Shown piece after piece: positions 1-8,391 of a stretch of 23,724 nucleotides of DNA. The stretch lies in contig CANHUW010000009.1 in NCBI GenBank assembly GCA_947463975.1, forward strand, positions 1-23,724, in the 5' to 3' direction. This DNA comes from Bacteroidota bacterium (GTDB taxonomy: Bacteria; Bacteroidota; Bacteroidia; Chitinophagales; Chitinophagaceae). The notes under the pieces were generated by a model, which saw only the letters and a program-made list of their open reading frames with translations, made no database searches and had not been told where the DNA came from. Every line of letters starts with the position of its first letter. The first letter of the stretch is position 1. A program made the position numbers and the translations under genes.

Positions 1-1
1 A

Positions 2-82
2 ATAGCTGAAAATTGGACACCGTATAAAACCTATGCTTGTTTGCATCTGTGGAAATGGAAGGATACAAAAGCCCCTGTTTAA
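2..82 (+). CDS. C-terminal fragment of a probable DNA-3-methyladenine glycosylase II (AlkA-like)
   Basis: Only the last 26 codons are visible and the gene begins before the window. The reading frame starting at base 2 gives a tail with a W-T-P-Y-K-T-Y-A-C stretch followed by L-W-K-W, then ends at a TAA at 80-82. A W-x-P-Y/W-R-S-x-A-x-x-Y-L-W tail is typical of the AlkA/HhH-GPD family of base-excision glycosylases, where it follows the catalytic domain. The catalytic helix-hairpin-helix and Asp lie outside the window, so the family call rests on this short tail alone. The stop codon directly abuts the stop codon of the convergent ppc gene, with no bases between them and no visible terminator hairpin. 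Confidence 0.5.
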   Translation: MAENWTPYKTYACLHLWKWKDTKAPV

Positions 83-2641
83 TTAGACAGAATTTCTTGA
101 AGCATTGATAATACCAAACATGGTTCTGGTTAATAATTTCTCGTATGCACTTTTTGAATCGGCACTCAAGTTTTCATCTTGCATTTTATTCAATGTGTAT
201 TGTTGAATAGTCAAGAGTGGTAAAACAATTCTATCTCGTAATAAAATGGAATGTTTCCCAACGGTATCATTTTCCATAAGACTTTTTGCACCACTTAGTT
301 CTAAATACAATTGCGTCGTGAGTAAAAATTCATTTTTAATCGTATTCCAGATTGCTGAGAATTGAGGATCCTTGTCTACATATTTGGTAATGGCAAAATT
401 AGACTTCACCATACTCATCATACTATTATCTATGAGTGTTCTAAAGAAAGCAATATTGTTAAAAAGTGATTGCACTTCTTTCCATAATCCTTTTTCTTTT
501 AATACTTGTAAAGCAGTACCCACGCCATAAAAGCCTGGAACATTTTGCTTCATTTGGCTCCAACTTCCAACAAATGGAATAGCTCTTAAATCTTCAAACC
601 TCAATGTGTTGCCAGCACCTCTTTTAGCAGGTCTACTAGCAATATTGCTTTTGCTATAATAGTTTAACGGACTAAATTTTTGTAAATAAGGTAAGAATCG
701 TGGGTCTTCTTTTAGTTGTTGGTAGCTTGTATAACTAATGTTCCCTAATTCTTGTAAGATCCATTTATCTTGCTCAGACATCTGTAATCTTGTTTCAGAA
801 AATAATTCATGACTTACTCCTGCGCTTAATAATTGCTCTAAATTGTATTGTGCAGATTGTACGGTGCCAAAGGTAGAGGTAATGGTTTGTCCTTGAACTG
901 TTATTTGAATTTCTTGGTTTTCAATTTGATTTCCCATAGATGCATAAAATTGATGGGTTTTACCACCACCTCTAGATGGAGGTCCACCTCTTCCATCAAA
1001 GAAACTTACTACAACATTATTTTTTCTGGATATTGCAGTTAATACTTCTTTTGCTTTATATATACCCCAATTGGCTTGTAAATAACCGCCATCTTTTGTA
1101 CCATCACTAAATCCCAGCATGATCGGCTGTTGATTTTTTCTCGCAGCTAAATGAGCAGCATAGATAGGGTGTTGATATAAACTTTCCATGATTTGTTTTG
1201 AAGCTTCCAAATCATCGATGGTTTCAAACAAAGGAACAATATCAATATTGCTGATCTGTTCATTCATTCCACATAGGCGCAATAAAGCGAAGAGTTCCAT
1301 TACATTTACTGCAGTTTGGCAGTTGCTAATAATATATCTATGACAACCAGCTTCTCCGTTGAGTGCTTGTACGGTTTGTATTGCGTAAATACTTTCTAGG
1401 GTATCTCTAGTAATGGTTTCTTCAAAATTGTCAGGATTGATCTTCCCTTCTAATGTAGACAGTAAATTAAGTTTATTCACTTCATCTAAACTTAGATAGT
1501 TGTTAGGTAATACCCCAAGGTCCATCAAAACTTTATGATGTATTCTACTATCTTGTCTAATATCCAATGAAGCGAAATGCGTTCCAAATATTTTTACTTT
1601 ATTCAACAAGCTCTCTAACTTATTTAAATAAAGTGAATGATCTTCATGGATTAGTTTTTGTCTAATGGTAGTTAAATTACTTATGATCTCTTCACTAGAT
1701 ATTGGACTACTGTTTTCTGGTCTAAATACATTCTCGTATAGTCTTGCTTCCAAACTATTCAAAATAGTATCAACGCCAGCAAATGTTAACTTACGTTTTA
1801 ATTTTCTAACATCTCTATAGTAAGAGACAATACTGCTACTTCTTAGTAATTGCGCCACTTTGATAGTGGTGGCAGCATTCACAAATGGATTACCATCTCT
1901 ATCTCCACCTGGCCAGAAGCCTAATTCGATAAATGGGTTGGCTGCATTATAATCATTGTCGAATACATTTTTTACGATGGTATCATAAATATTACCAACA
2001 GCATTATAGAAAACATTTTCTAAATACCACATCAAGGTTTGTGCTTCGTCTGTTGGGCTAGGTTGCTTTTTATTAAAGAAAGGTGTTAAGCCTAATTGTT
2101 GAATATATTGATTAATAGTGTGATAATCGTTTTTTCCAATAGCATCACCCATATCATGAATGATACCCAAAACATTTGCAGGATAAAACTGAGTAGGGTG
2201 TGCTGTTAGAACAATTCTAACTTTAAAGGTTTTGAGTTTATTTCTTAATGCCTGTGTTTTACCGGCAAAATTAGCTTCTCTAATTAAAGCTTTCAAGCTT
2301 CCCGTTCCTTCTATATCATTCACAGAGGTAAAGGCAGCATCTTCAATTGCATCAAATAAAACCACCTGTCTTTCCATATACTGCACATACTTAAACAAAT
2401 GATCTATTTTTTCTTTTTCAGATGCAACTGCGGTATGTTGCTTAAAGAAGTAGTCAATAATTTCTAAAGGAGACTTTGTTTTTGCATAGCCTTCTTCGCA
2501 GGTTTGCAACATAATTGGAAGTAATGCACCAACATTCGCAATCCCAGAATAGGGTAAAGCGGCAAACAGGCTATTATAGATAATGTATTTGTCAGATACA
2601 TTTCTTCTAAATTGAATGGAGTAATTATTATTAGAGATCAT
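83..2641 (-). CDS. ppc: Phosphoenolpyruvate carboxylase, divergent Bacteroidota-type
   Basis: An 852-aa protein expected to carboxylate PEP with bicarbonate to oxaloacetate, an anaplerotic cytoplasmic step. Landmarks in order: LTAHPTQ with the catalytic His at residue 148; PGGDRDGNP near 244-252; FASLDIRQDSR near 356-366; LFETIDDLE near 471-479; MLGFSDGTKDGG with K516; FFDGRGGPPSRGGG with R551; SRPAKRGAG near 669-677; and a C-terminus ending N-A-S-R-N-S-V that matches the usual R-N-T-G end. Length is slightly short of the usual 880-970. Two normally conserved positions differ: HPTE is HPTQ, and the His of FHGRGG is Asp549. The gene is last in the minus-strand run after the MBL-fold gene (77-base gap) and has its own promoter-like box just before the ATG. 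Identity as a PEPC homologue is secure; kinetics and allostery cannot be read from sequence. Confidence 0.93.
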   Translation of the reverse strand: MISNNNYSIQFRRNVSDKYIIYNSLFAALPYSGIANVGALLPIMLQTCEEGYAKTKSPLEIIDYFFKQHTAVASEKEKIDHLFKYVQYMERQVVLFDAIEDAAFTSVNDIEGTGSLKALIREANFAGKTQALRNKLKTFKVRIVLTAHPTQFYPANVLGIIHDMGDAIGKNDYHTINQYIQQLGLTPFFNKKQPSPTDEAQTLMWYLENVFYNAVGNIYDTIVKNVFDNDYNAANPFIELGFWPGGDRDGNPFVNAATTIKVAQLLRSSSIVSYYRDVRKLKRKLTFAGVDTILNSLEARLYENVFRPENSSPISSEEIISNLTTIRQKLIHEDHSLYLNKLESLLNKVKIFGTHFASLDIRQDSRIHHKVLMDLGVLPNNYLSLDEVNKLNLLSTLEGKINPDNFEETITRDTLESIYAIQTVQALNGEAGCHRYIISNCQTAVNVMELFALLRLCGMNEQISNIDIVPLFETIDDLEASKQIMESLYQHPIYAAHLAARKNQQPIMLGFSDGTKDGGYLQANWGIYKAKEVLTAISRKNNVVVSFFDGRGGPPSRGGGKTHQFYASMGNQIENQEIQITVQGQTITSTFGTVQSAQYNLEQLLSAGVSHELFSETRLQMSEQDKWILQELGNISYTSYQQLKEDPRFLPYLQKFSPLNYYSKSNIASRPAKRGAGNTLRFEDLRAIPFVGSWSQMKQNVPGFYGVGTALQVLKEKGLWKEVQSLFNNIAFFRTLIDNSMMSMVKSNFAITKYVDKDPQFSAIWNTIKNEFLLTTQLYLELSGAKSLMENDTVGKHSILLRDRIVLPLLTIQQYTLNKMQDENLSADSKSAYEKLLTRTMFGIINASRNSV

Positions 2642-2648
2642 CTTGCAC

Positions 2649-2656
2649 TAAAGGTA
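2649..2656 (-). promoter_or_regulatory. Putative -7 promoter element for ppc
   Basis: On the minus strand this reads TACCTTTA, one mismatch from the Bacteroidota -7 consensus TAnnTTTG, and ends seven bases before the ppc ATG. If transcription starts about four bases past the box, the leader would be only about four bases. No good -33 TTTG is seen at the expected distance, so the call is moderate to weak. Confidence 0.35.
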
Positions 2657-2663
2657 CAAAATA

Positions 2664-2707
2664 ATTAGGAGGATCCCCTGAAACCCTTATCCCTATTGAT
2701 TCCTAAT
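2664..2707 (-). terminator. Possible imperfect hairpin between the MBL-fold gene and ppc
   Basis: ATTAGGA at 2664-2670 and TCCTAAT at 2701-2707 are exact reverse complements. On the minus strand the stem can be extended by ATC/GAT across a two-base bulge. The loop is long and the downstream run (TATTTTG) is a poor U-tract, so this could be a weak terminator or chance. Confidence 0.25.
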
Positions 2708-2718
2708 GAATGTTTGTT

Positions 2719-3477
2719 TTAAATAGGAGTACTTGTTTTCCAAGTTGGATGACTTATATCATGGTAAAAGGCAAATTGCCAACCTGCTGTATTACCTTCT
2801 TCCCACCAGGTTTGTCTCCATTGCATGGCTTTTTTCCCATCCATATCATATTTAGCAATAAATCTTGAACGCATTTGTTGAAGTTGAGGAGCTTCATCTC
2901 CTCCATAAAAAATAATTTCATCTTGTTCCTTCATCCATGCTACTTGATGAAATTTACTATGTCCGGCACTTAGTTTGTAATGTATATAATGATCAATCAC
3001 TCCTTCATCTTCTTCTAACCAGATAACCCCACTAAATTCTTCAAAAATACTTATCTGCTCAGGTATATAGGATGATTTACCCCCTTCCATGGCAAATTCA
3101 AATTCTCTTCTCTGAATATAATGTTTAGCATAGGGGAAGCTGATAAATCTTTGTTGGCTTATTGGATCGACATAAGTCAAACCTCCTGAATGGTCTTTAT
3201 GTAAATGACTCATAAATACTTTAGTAACACTAGATGGGTCTATACCAAGGGACATCAGGTTTTCGTGTATTTGCAATTTCCCTGATTTATTCAAATAACC
3301 CAAGCCAGCATCTAATAAAATAATATCCGTCTCCGTAATCACCACAAAAGGCTGTATCTCCACCAATATGCTTCCTTTAGGTCTTTCCTGTAAGTTTTCG
3401 ATGGCAGTATTGAAGGGAACGAATACTTTGGTTTGATCTATTGTAAAACTACCTTCTGATAAGGGATGAATATGCAT
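2719..3477 (-). CDS. Metallo-beta-lactamase-fold metal-dependent hydrolase, substrate unknown
   Basis: A 252-aa MBL-fold protein. The metal-binding HxHxDH motif is H91-L-H93-K-D95-H96, preceded by the usual beta-strand and LLDAGLGY turn near 54-61. H173 (in SAGHS), D194 (in YGGDE) and a C-terminal His (H239 or H243) can complete a two-metal site. There is no signal peptide, so it is probably cytoplasmic. The family includes lactonases, glyoxalase-II-like enzymes and phosphodiesterases, and nothing here selects one. It starts 16 bases after rodA, placing it at the tail of the mre operon, but a good -7 box lies in that gap, so it may be transcribed on its own. I do not infer a wall-related role from position alone. 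Confidence 0.85.
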   Translation of the reverse strand: MHIHPLSEGSFTIDQTKVFVPFNTAIENLQERPKGSILVEIQPFVVITETDIILLDAGLGYLNKSGKLQIHENLMSLGIDPSSVTKVFMSHLHKDHSGGLTYVDPISQQRFISFPYAKHYIQRREFEFAMEGGKSSYIPEQISIFEEFSGVIWLEEDEGVIDHYIHYKLSAGHSKFHQVAWMKEQDEIIFYGGDEAPQLQQMRSRFIAKYDMDGKKAMQWRQTWWEEGNTAGWQFAFYHDISHPTWKTSTPI

Positions 3478-3481
3478 ACCG

Positions 3482-3489
3482 CAAAAATA
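3482..3489 (-). promoter_or_regulatory. Putative -7 promoter element for the MBL-fold gene
   Basis: Minus-strand TATTTTTG matches TAnnTTTG exactly and ends four bases before the ATG, inside the 16-base gap after rodA. A start four bases beyond the box would fall within a base of the ATG, giving an almost leaderless transcript. A -33 element would have to lie inside rodA, and none is clear. Confidence 0.4.
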
Positions 3490-3493
3490 AGCA

Positions 3494-4843
3494 TTAACGA
3501 AGCACCATTTGTCTATCAGCGTCTAATCTTAATAAAATAAAAATCAATGCAGTGAATGTAAGTAAAGAAGATCCGCCATAACTAATTAATGGCAATGGAA
3601 TACCCACCACTGGAAATAAGCCAATAGTCATACTAATATTGACTGCAATATGGAAAAGAAAAATTCCTACTACACTGTATGCGTATACTCTAGAGAAAGT
3701 ACTTCTTTGTCTTTCTGCAATTCTAATTAATCTAAACAAGAAGAATAAGTATAATGCTAAGAAAGTAAATGTCCCAACAAATCCAAAGGCTTCCCCTAAA
3801 GAGGTAAATATAAAATCGGTATGTTGTGCAGGTACATATTTTCCTCTGGTTTGAGTTCCTTTTAAAAAGCCTCTTCCCCAGAAACCGCCAGAACCAATGG
3901 CGATTTTACTTTGTTTTACATTATAATCATCTGGCTTGATACTTTTTTTACCAACTGCCATGCTTGCCGCTGCTTTTATATTCATGCCGCAGTCATATTC
4001 TTTACCTACCATGCTATAAATACGGGTGCTTTGATAACACTCTAATACATTATTAAAGATATAAGGCACTACAAATCTGACTGTACCAAAACAAATAGCC
4101 CAAATACCTATTACAACTAGAATGGTATTTTTATTTCTTTTGAATCTTTTAATCATGGATAAAATGATCAACGATGCAATTACTGTTAAGATGATCGCTA
4201 AAACAGTTGGCTCCAATAATAAGGCTGCAATCACCAATACAGCAAATGATAATCCTATGACTAAAATCGCTGCGGGCAATCCTTCTCTATACATCGCAAA
4301 TAGAAAAGCGCTATACACCAATGCCAATCCTAATTCATGTTGCATGATGGATAAAACAGCTGGCAAAGCAATCATCCCCCCTGCAATTAAATGTGATTTT
4401 AATTTAGTAAAATCTGTTTCGGGCTTAGATATAAATTTAGCCAGGAATAAAGCTGTAAAAATTTTACATAACTCTGCAGGTTGTAAATTAAATCCACCTG
4501 CAATAGGTATCCAACTTTTGGAACCATTGATATTTTTACCTAACACAAAGGTTGCGAGCATCAATAAGATCCCGCCTGCGTATAAAATATTGGCTAGGGC
4601 AGTAAATACTTTACTATCCATTAATAAAATGAATATTCCTATGAAACTACAAAATATAGCAAAGTAAAATTGCTTGCTATAGTTTGTTTTTGCAGTGATA
4701 AAAGAAGTACTCCAACTTGTATTTGGATTGTATTCAACCATATAAATACACAAAACACCTATCGTCACCATAATCATATATAAAATAATTACAGCTAAAT
4801 CTGTGCCTTTGGAAAAATTGTTTTGGTTAGAGCTGGTTGACAT
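3494..4843 (-). CDS. rodA: RodA, SEDS-family peptidoglycan glycosyltransferase of the elongasome
   Basis: A 449-aa polytopic membrane protein of the FtsW/RodA/SpoVE family, which polymerises lipid II glycan strands together with PBP2. Motifs: N-term helices from about 17-36; GSKSWIPIAGG then LQPAELCKI near 107-127; GRGFLKGTQTRG near 323-334; PAQHTDFIF near 338-346, with D343 at the position of the SEDS catalytic Asp; and a C-terminal PLPLISYGGSS near 417-426. It is longer than the usual ~370 aa because of extra hydrophobic sequence around 185-260 and a loop with two Cys near 269 and 285. The usual QPDLG motif reads QHELG (168-172). Its start overlaps the end of mrdA by 17 bases, so the two are translationally adjacent, as expected for a SEDS-bPBP pair. 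Confidence 0.94.
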   Translation of the reverse strand: MSTSSNQNNFSKGTDLAVIILYMIMVTIGVLCIYMVEYNPNTSWSTSFITAKTNYSKQFYFAIFCSFIGIFILLMDSKVFTALANILYAGGILLMLATFVLGKNINGSKSWIPIAGGFNLQPAELCKIFTALFLAKFISKPETDFTKLKSHLIAGGMIALPAVLSIMQHELGLALVYSAFLFAMYREGLPAAILVIGLSFAVLVIAALLLEPTVLAIILTVIASLIILSMIKRFKRNKNTILVVIGIWAICFGTVRFVVPYIFNNVLECYQSTRIYSMVGKEYDCGMNIKAAASMAVGKKSIKPDDYNVKQSKIAIGSGGFWGRGFLKGTQTRGKYVPAQHTDFIFTSLGEAFGFVGTFTFLALYLFFLFRLIRIAERQRSTFSRVYAYSVVGIFLFHIAVNISMTIGLFPVVGIPLPLISYGGSSLLTFTALIFILLRLDADRQMVLR

Positions 4844-6998
4844 TTTTAAGGGTAGTCTTCTTTTTTATAGCCGGTTTTTTTTGATTGACCACTTTGTTTT
4901 TGATGATCTTCTTTTTATTATTCAGCACTGCACTATCCTTATTTGTTTTAGGTAAGGCTGTTGGCGCAGTAGGTAAAGCACTTTTTGTGTTGGTATCTTT
5001 TTTGATGGTGTCTTTTGGAATCCTTGCTGGAATAGCGTCCGATGCCAACATCTCCATATCCCAAACGTCTGATAATTCATCATTATTGTACTCTAAAGGA
5101 GTTAAATAAGCTGATTTGTTATTTCGTACATACCAATCTTTGATGGCCTGTGGCATTAAATCCACTTGTGAAAGTGTTTCAGCCTTTAATGTACTTTCTG
5201 GCGTTAAGGTATCATTTAAATACTTTTCCATCATTAATGTAGCAATAGGTCCTGCCCATGTTGCGCCATAACCTGCGTTTTCTACAATGACCGCCACGGC
5301 AATTTTGGGATTATCTTTTGGCGCAAAGCAAACAAATAATGAGTGATTTTTTCCGTGGGGATTTTGAGCAGTACCAGTTTTAGCACAATATTCATGTCCT
5401 GGTACTTTAATAAAAGCTGCAGTACCATACACTGTAACATCGTGCATGCCTTCTTTGATTACCTTAAAAATACTGGAGGGGATTTTGGTTACTTTTTGTT
5501 TGGTACGAAACTTCTCTAACATAGCAGCATCTTGTTCACTCTCATCTTCTATACTATCTACAAAATGCGGAGTATAGTAGTATCCATCATTGGCAATAAA
5601 TGCCATGCTATTGGCTAATTGTAATGGGGTAGCAGTCATTCTATCTTGACCAATTCCTAATGTTAACATGTAACAGCTATTCCAATATCTAGGGTTGCCA
5701 AAATCTTTATTGTATTTAGCTGTATCTGGAATATTCGCTTTGTTTTCACTGGGTAAATCCACGCCTAATTTTCTACCAAATCCAAAAGAATTCATGTAAT
5801 CTTTCCATTTCAAATAACCTGTTTTGGCATTTTTGTATTTTGGATTATCTATCGCCATTCTAAATACATGTAAGAAATAGGAGTTACAAGAATTGGCCAA
5901 TGCTAATTGCAAGTTGGCAGCATGACCTGCATTATGGTGTTCGCATTTCCTTGGATCTCCACATGCGCCGTAAGCTCCAAAACAATTGTATCCATAGGAA
6001 GGGGTAATTAATCCTTCGTCTAATGCAATAATGGCTCCCAATGGTTTGAAAGTAGAGCCAGGAGGATACTGCCCTTTAATCGCTCTGTTATAAATTGGAC
6101 GGGCTGTATCTAATAATAATCTTCCAATGGTTTTTCTTCTCTGGCTACCTGTCAATAAATTAGGATTATACCCTGGGCTACTTGCCATGGCAATCACTCC
6201 TCCTGTTTTTGGATTGATGGCTACAGCACTTCCCACTTTGTTTTGTAATAATTTTTCTGCTAATTGCTGTACTTCAACATCCATACTGGTAAATAAATTT
6301 TTTCCAGCAATGGCAAGCGTATCAAACTCACCTTTTTCGTAAGCACCTTGAATTCTTCCTTTATTATCCCTTAAGTATCGCTTCACACCTCTTTGTCCCA
6401 TTAAAATAGATTCGTATTGTTTTTCTAATCCGGTCATGCCAGCATAATCGCCCATTTCGTAGCCTTCTTCTTCGTGTTTTTGTAAAAAGTTAACGTCTAC
6501 TTCTGCTACATAGCCTAATACGTGCGCTGCAGTATTATATGGATAATTTCTAATAGATCTTTCTGATAAAGAGAAGCCAGGAAAGCGATATAAGTTCTCT
6601 GTTAGTTGCGCATATAATTCTGGAGTCAAAAAAGGTTCAAATGTTCCAGCCTTTACTCTAGAATTTTTGATGATCACTTCGATCATTCTTTTTTTATATT
6701 CTTCCTTATCTATTTTTAAGATTTCACAAAGCGTGTTGGTATCCACTCCTTTTGCCTCATTGGGTATTACCACTAAGTCGTAACTGATTGTATTTTCTAA
6801 TAAAGCTCTTTTCTTACGATCGTAAATAATCCCTCTATCTGGGTAAATGATTTTTCTAAAAATTGCATTATTGTCTGCAGCTAGTTTGTATTTATTGGAT
6901 ACAACTTGCAAACTAATTAACTGTCCAATAAGTATTACAAAAATGACACCAATAATGATTTGTATGATGCCACCTCTGTTGGAGTTGTACAATGCCAT
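4827..6998 (-). CDS. mrdA: Penicillin-binding protein 2 (elongasome class B transpeptidase)
   Basis: A 723-aa monofunctional transpeptidase that cross-links peptidoglycan during elongation and partners RodA. A single N-terminal helix at about 10-30 anchors it, followed by the pedestal domain with YPDRGIIYDR near 52-61. The transpeptidase motifs are all present: S315-T-F-K318 (acyl-enzyme Ser), S370-C-N372, and K540-T-G542. The last ~70 residues (about 655-723) form a low-complexity tail rich in Lys, Asn, Thr and Pro, which is not part of the catalytic domain. The ATG lies three bases after the mreD stop, and the 3' end overlaps rodA by 17 bases, so the basic tail is partly encoded in DNA shared with rodA. 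The order mreBCD-mrdA-rodA supports PBP2 rather than the division PBP FtsI. Confidence 0.95.
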   Translation of the reverse strand: MALYNSNRGGIIQIIIGVIFVILIGQLISLQVVSNKYKLAADNNAIFRKIIYPDRGIIYDRKKRALLENTISYDLVVIPNEAKGVDTNTLCEILKIDKEEYKKRMIEVIIKNSRVKAGTFEPFLTPELYAQLTENLYRFPGFSLSERSIRNYPYNTAAHVLGYVAEVDVNFLQKHEEEGYEMGDYAGMTGLEKQYESILMGQRGVKRYLRDNKGRIQGAYEKGEFDTLAIAGKNLFTSMDVEVQQLAEKLLQNKVGSAVAINPKTGGVIAMASSPGYNPNLLTGSQRRKTIGRLLLDTARPIYNRAIKGQYPPGSTFKPLGAIIALDEGLITPSYGYNCFGAYGACGDPRKCEHHNAGHAANLQLALANSCNSYFLHVFRMAIDNPKYKNAKTGYLKWKDYMNSFGFGRKLGVDLPSENKANIPDTAKYNKDFGNPRYWNSCYMLTLGIGQDRMTATPLQLANSMAFIANDGYYYTPHFVDSIEDESEQDAAMLEKFRTKQKVTKIPSSIFKVIKEGMHDVTVYGTAAFIKVPGHEYCAKTGTAQNPHGKNHSLFVCFAPKDNPKIAVAVIVENAGYGATWAGPIATLMMEKYLNDTLTPESTLKAETLSQVDLMPQAIKDWYVRNNKSAYLTPLEYNNDELSDVWDMEMLASDAIPARIPKDTIKKDTNTKSALPTAPTALPKTNKDSAVLNNKKKIIKNKVVNQKKPAIKKKTTLKNVNQL

Positions 6999-7001
6999 GA
7001 A

Positions 7002-7523
7002 TTATCTTTTGAGCTTTCTTCTGTTGGTAATGAGTTCTGGTAATAATATTAAAAAAATACTCATTATTGTTGTTGCTACTACTTTTCCAATAAAATAGGT
7101 GAAGTTGCCAAATTGCAACCATTCCAAAAGAACTAAATAGAAATGGTGAATGAATGTTAGAATGAATACATAGATAAAATAAGGTCCCCATCCCATGGTG
7201 CCAATGCTTGGTTCTCTATTTAGTTCTTCTGTTGCTTCTTGTGCTAACAATAAATTTAGAATGGTTGGACGAACATATCCCATAAGTGTACAAGCTGCAG
7301 CATGAAGCCCCGGTGTATTAGTGAATAAATCTAAAGAATAGCCGTATACAAAACCAAGCACTGTTAAACCTAATCTACTGGTCCCAAAAGGAAGCCATAG
7401 TAAAAATAAAAAATAAACATAGGGGGTGATAAATTGATGAATAGGAGGTATCTCGTTCAAGATGATTATTTGAATCAACAAGAACAATACATAACGAGCA
7501 CTATTTTTTAAAATACTATTCAT
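7002..7523 (-). CDS. mreD: MreD, rod-shape membrane protein
   Basis: A 173-aa, mostly hydrophobic protein with about five predicted membrane helices. Its central segment (FGTSRLGLTVLGFVYGYSLD, about residues 47-66), followed by a GLHAAACTLMGYVRP stretch, is characteristic of MreD, the inner-membrane partner of MreC in the elongasome. Its first eight bases overlap the end of mreC and its stop is three bases before mrdA, indicating translation within one operon. The family is poorly conserved, so the assignment leans on both this motif and the gene order. Confidence 0.9.
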   Translation of the reverse strand: MNSILKNSARYVLFLLIQIIILNEIPPIHQFITPYVYFLFLLWLPFGTSRLGLTVLGFVYGYSLDLFTNTPGLHAAACTLMGYVRPTILNLLLAQEATEELNREPSIGTMGWGPYFIYVFILTFIHHFYLVLLEWLQFGNFTYFIGKVVATTIMSIFLILLPELITNRRKLKR

Positions 7524-8370
7524 TCTTTATCTCGTTTTGTTCAACTGCTTTTTGATCGGCCATCCTCTTATTCTCTACCAAATAAATATATTCCAATGTG
7601 AAAAAATTAGTAGCTGATTGTACGCTTAGTGTTAAGAAATTGCTAGATGGATCTTGGATTATTTTGGTCACCTTGCCAATCATTAACTGAGCTGGGAAAT
7701 TAGAAGAATAAGGGCTTGTCAAAACAGTGTCTCCCAATTTTGGAGCAGCACTTTTTGAAATATTTTTCAATGTTAAAATATTTGGATCTGATCCATCCCA
7801 TTCAATACTTCCTGCTACTTTATCTCTTTTCAATAATGCACTTACTTTGCTATTACGATGTAATAGGCTCATAATTTTACTGTAGTTGTCATTCACTTCC
7901 ACCACCACACCAACTATTGAACCATCTGGGCTAATTGCTGCCATATCTTTTTTAATACCTTGCAATGCGCCTCTTTCTATAGTGATATAATTTTTCTGAA
8001 GCGTGAAAGTATTACCGACTACTTTGGCAGGATAGTAATAAAACTTTCTAATTTTTTCTAAACTATCTTTTCTTAAAATTAATGTACCTGCTTTTTTGCT
8101 AGTGTCGAAAGCAACAAAATTTTGTGCCAATTGATTTCTAAGAGATGTATTTTCTTCTATTAATTTTGCATTGGTTGCTTTTAGATCAAAAAAGTAAGCC
8201 CAATTATTATAATAGCGATTGATATTTCCAGTTACTTGATTACTCCATCCACCAAAAAAAGTTTCGTGCGACTTGCTGAACGAAGATAACATTACTAAGG
8301 ACACTATTTGTAGTATCAAAAAACTAAAAAAAGTAAAGTTCTGTCTTATGAACCCAATGATATTCTTCAA
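7516..8370 (-). CDS. mreC: MreC, rod-shape-determining scaffold protein
   Basis: A 284-aa bitopic protein: a short basic N-terminus, one membrane helix at about 12-30, a helical coiled-coil segment around 58-85, then the extracytoplasmic beta-barrel MreC domain (about 110-265) containing KNYITIERGALQGI, a SPDGSIVGVV turn and PSSNFLTLSV near the end. MreC scaffolds PBP2 and links it to MreB and MreD. It follows mreB after 21 bases and overlaps mreD by eight. The C-terminal ~20 residues are polar and acidic. Length is typical for the Bacteroidota version. Confidence 0.93.
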   Translation of the reverse strand: MKNIIGFIRQNFTFFSFLILQIVSLVMLSSFSKSHETFFGGWSNQVTGNINRYYNNWAYFFDLKATNAKLIEENTSLRNQLAQNFVAFDTSKKAGTLILRKDSLEKIRKFYYYPAKVVGNTFTLQKNYITIERGALQGIKKDMAAISPDGSIVGVVVEVNDNYSKIMSLLHRNSKVSALLKRDKVAGSIEWDGSDPNILTLKNISKSAAPKLGDTVLTSPYSSNFPAQLMIGKVTKIIQDPSSNFLTLSVQSATNFFTLEYIYLVENKRMADQKAVEQNEIKNE

Positions 8371-8391
8371 AGGAAATTACTTTATTTTGGT

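Noticed and set aside
2719..3477. Reading the MBL-fold protein as an AHL lactonase or a beta-lactamase
   Set aside because: The HxHxDH motif is shared by the whole superfamily and no subfamily-specific signature or signal peptide is present.
4122..4667. A 181-codon open frame on the plus strand opposite rodA
   Set aside because: It is wholly antisense to a strongly conserved gene, has a composition expected from reversed membrane-helix codons, no recognisable motif and no promoter or leader signal.
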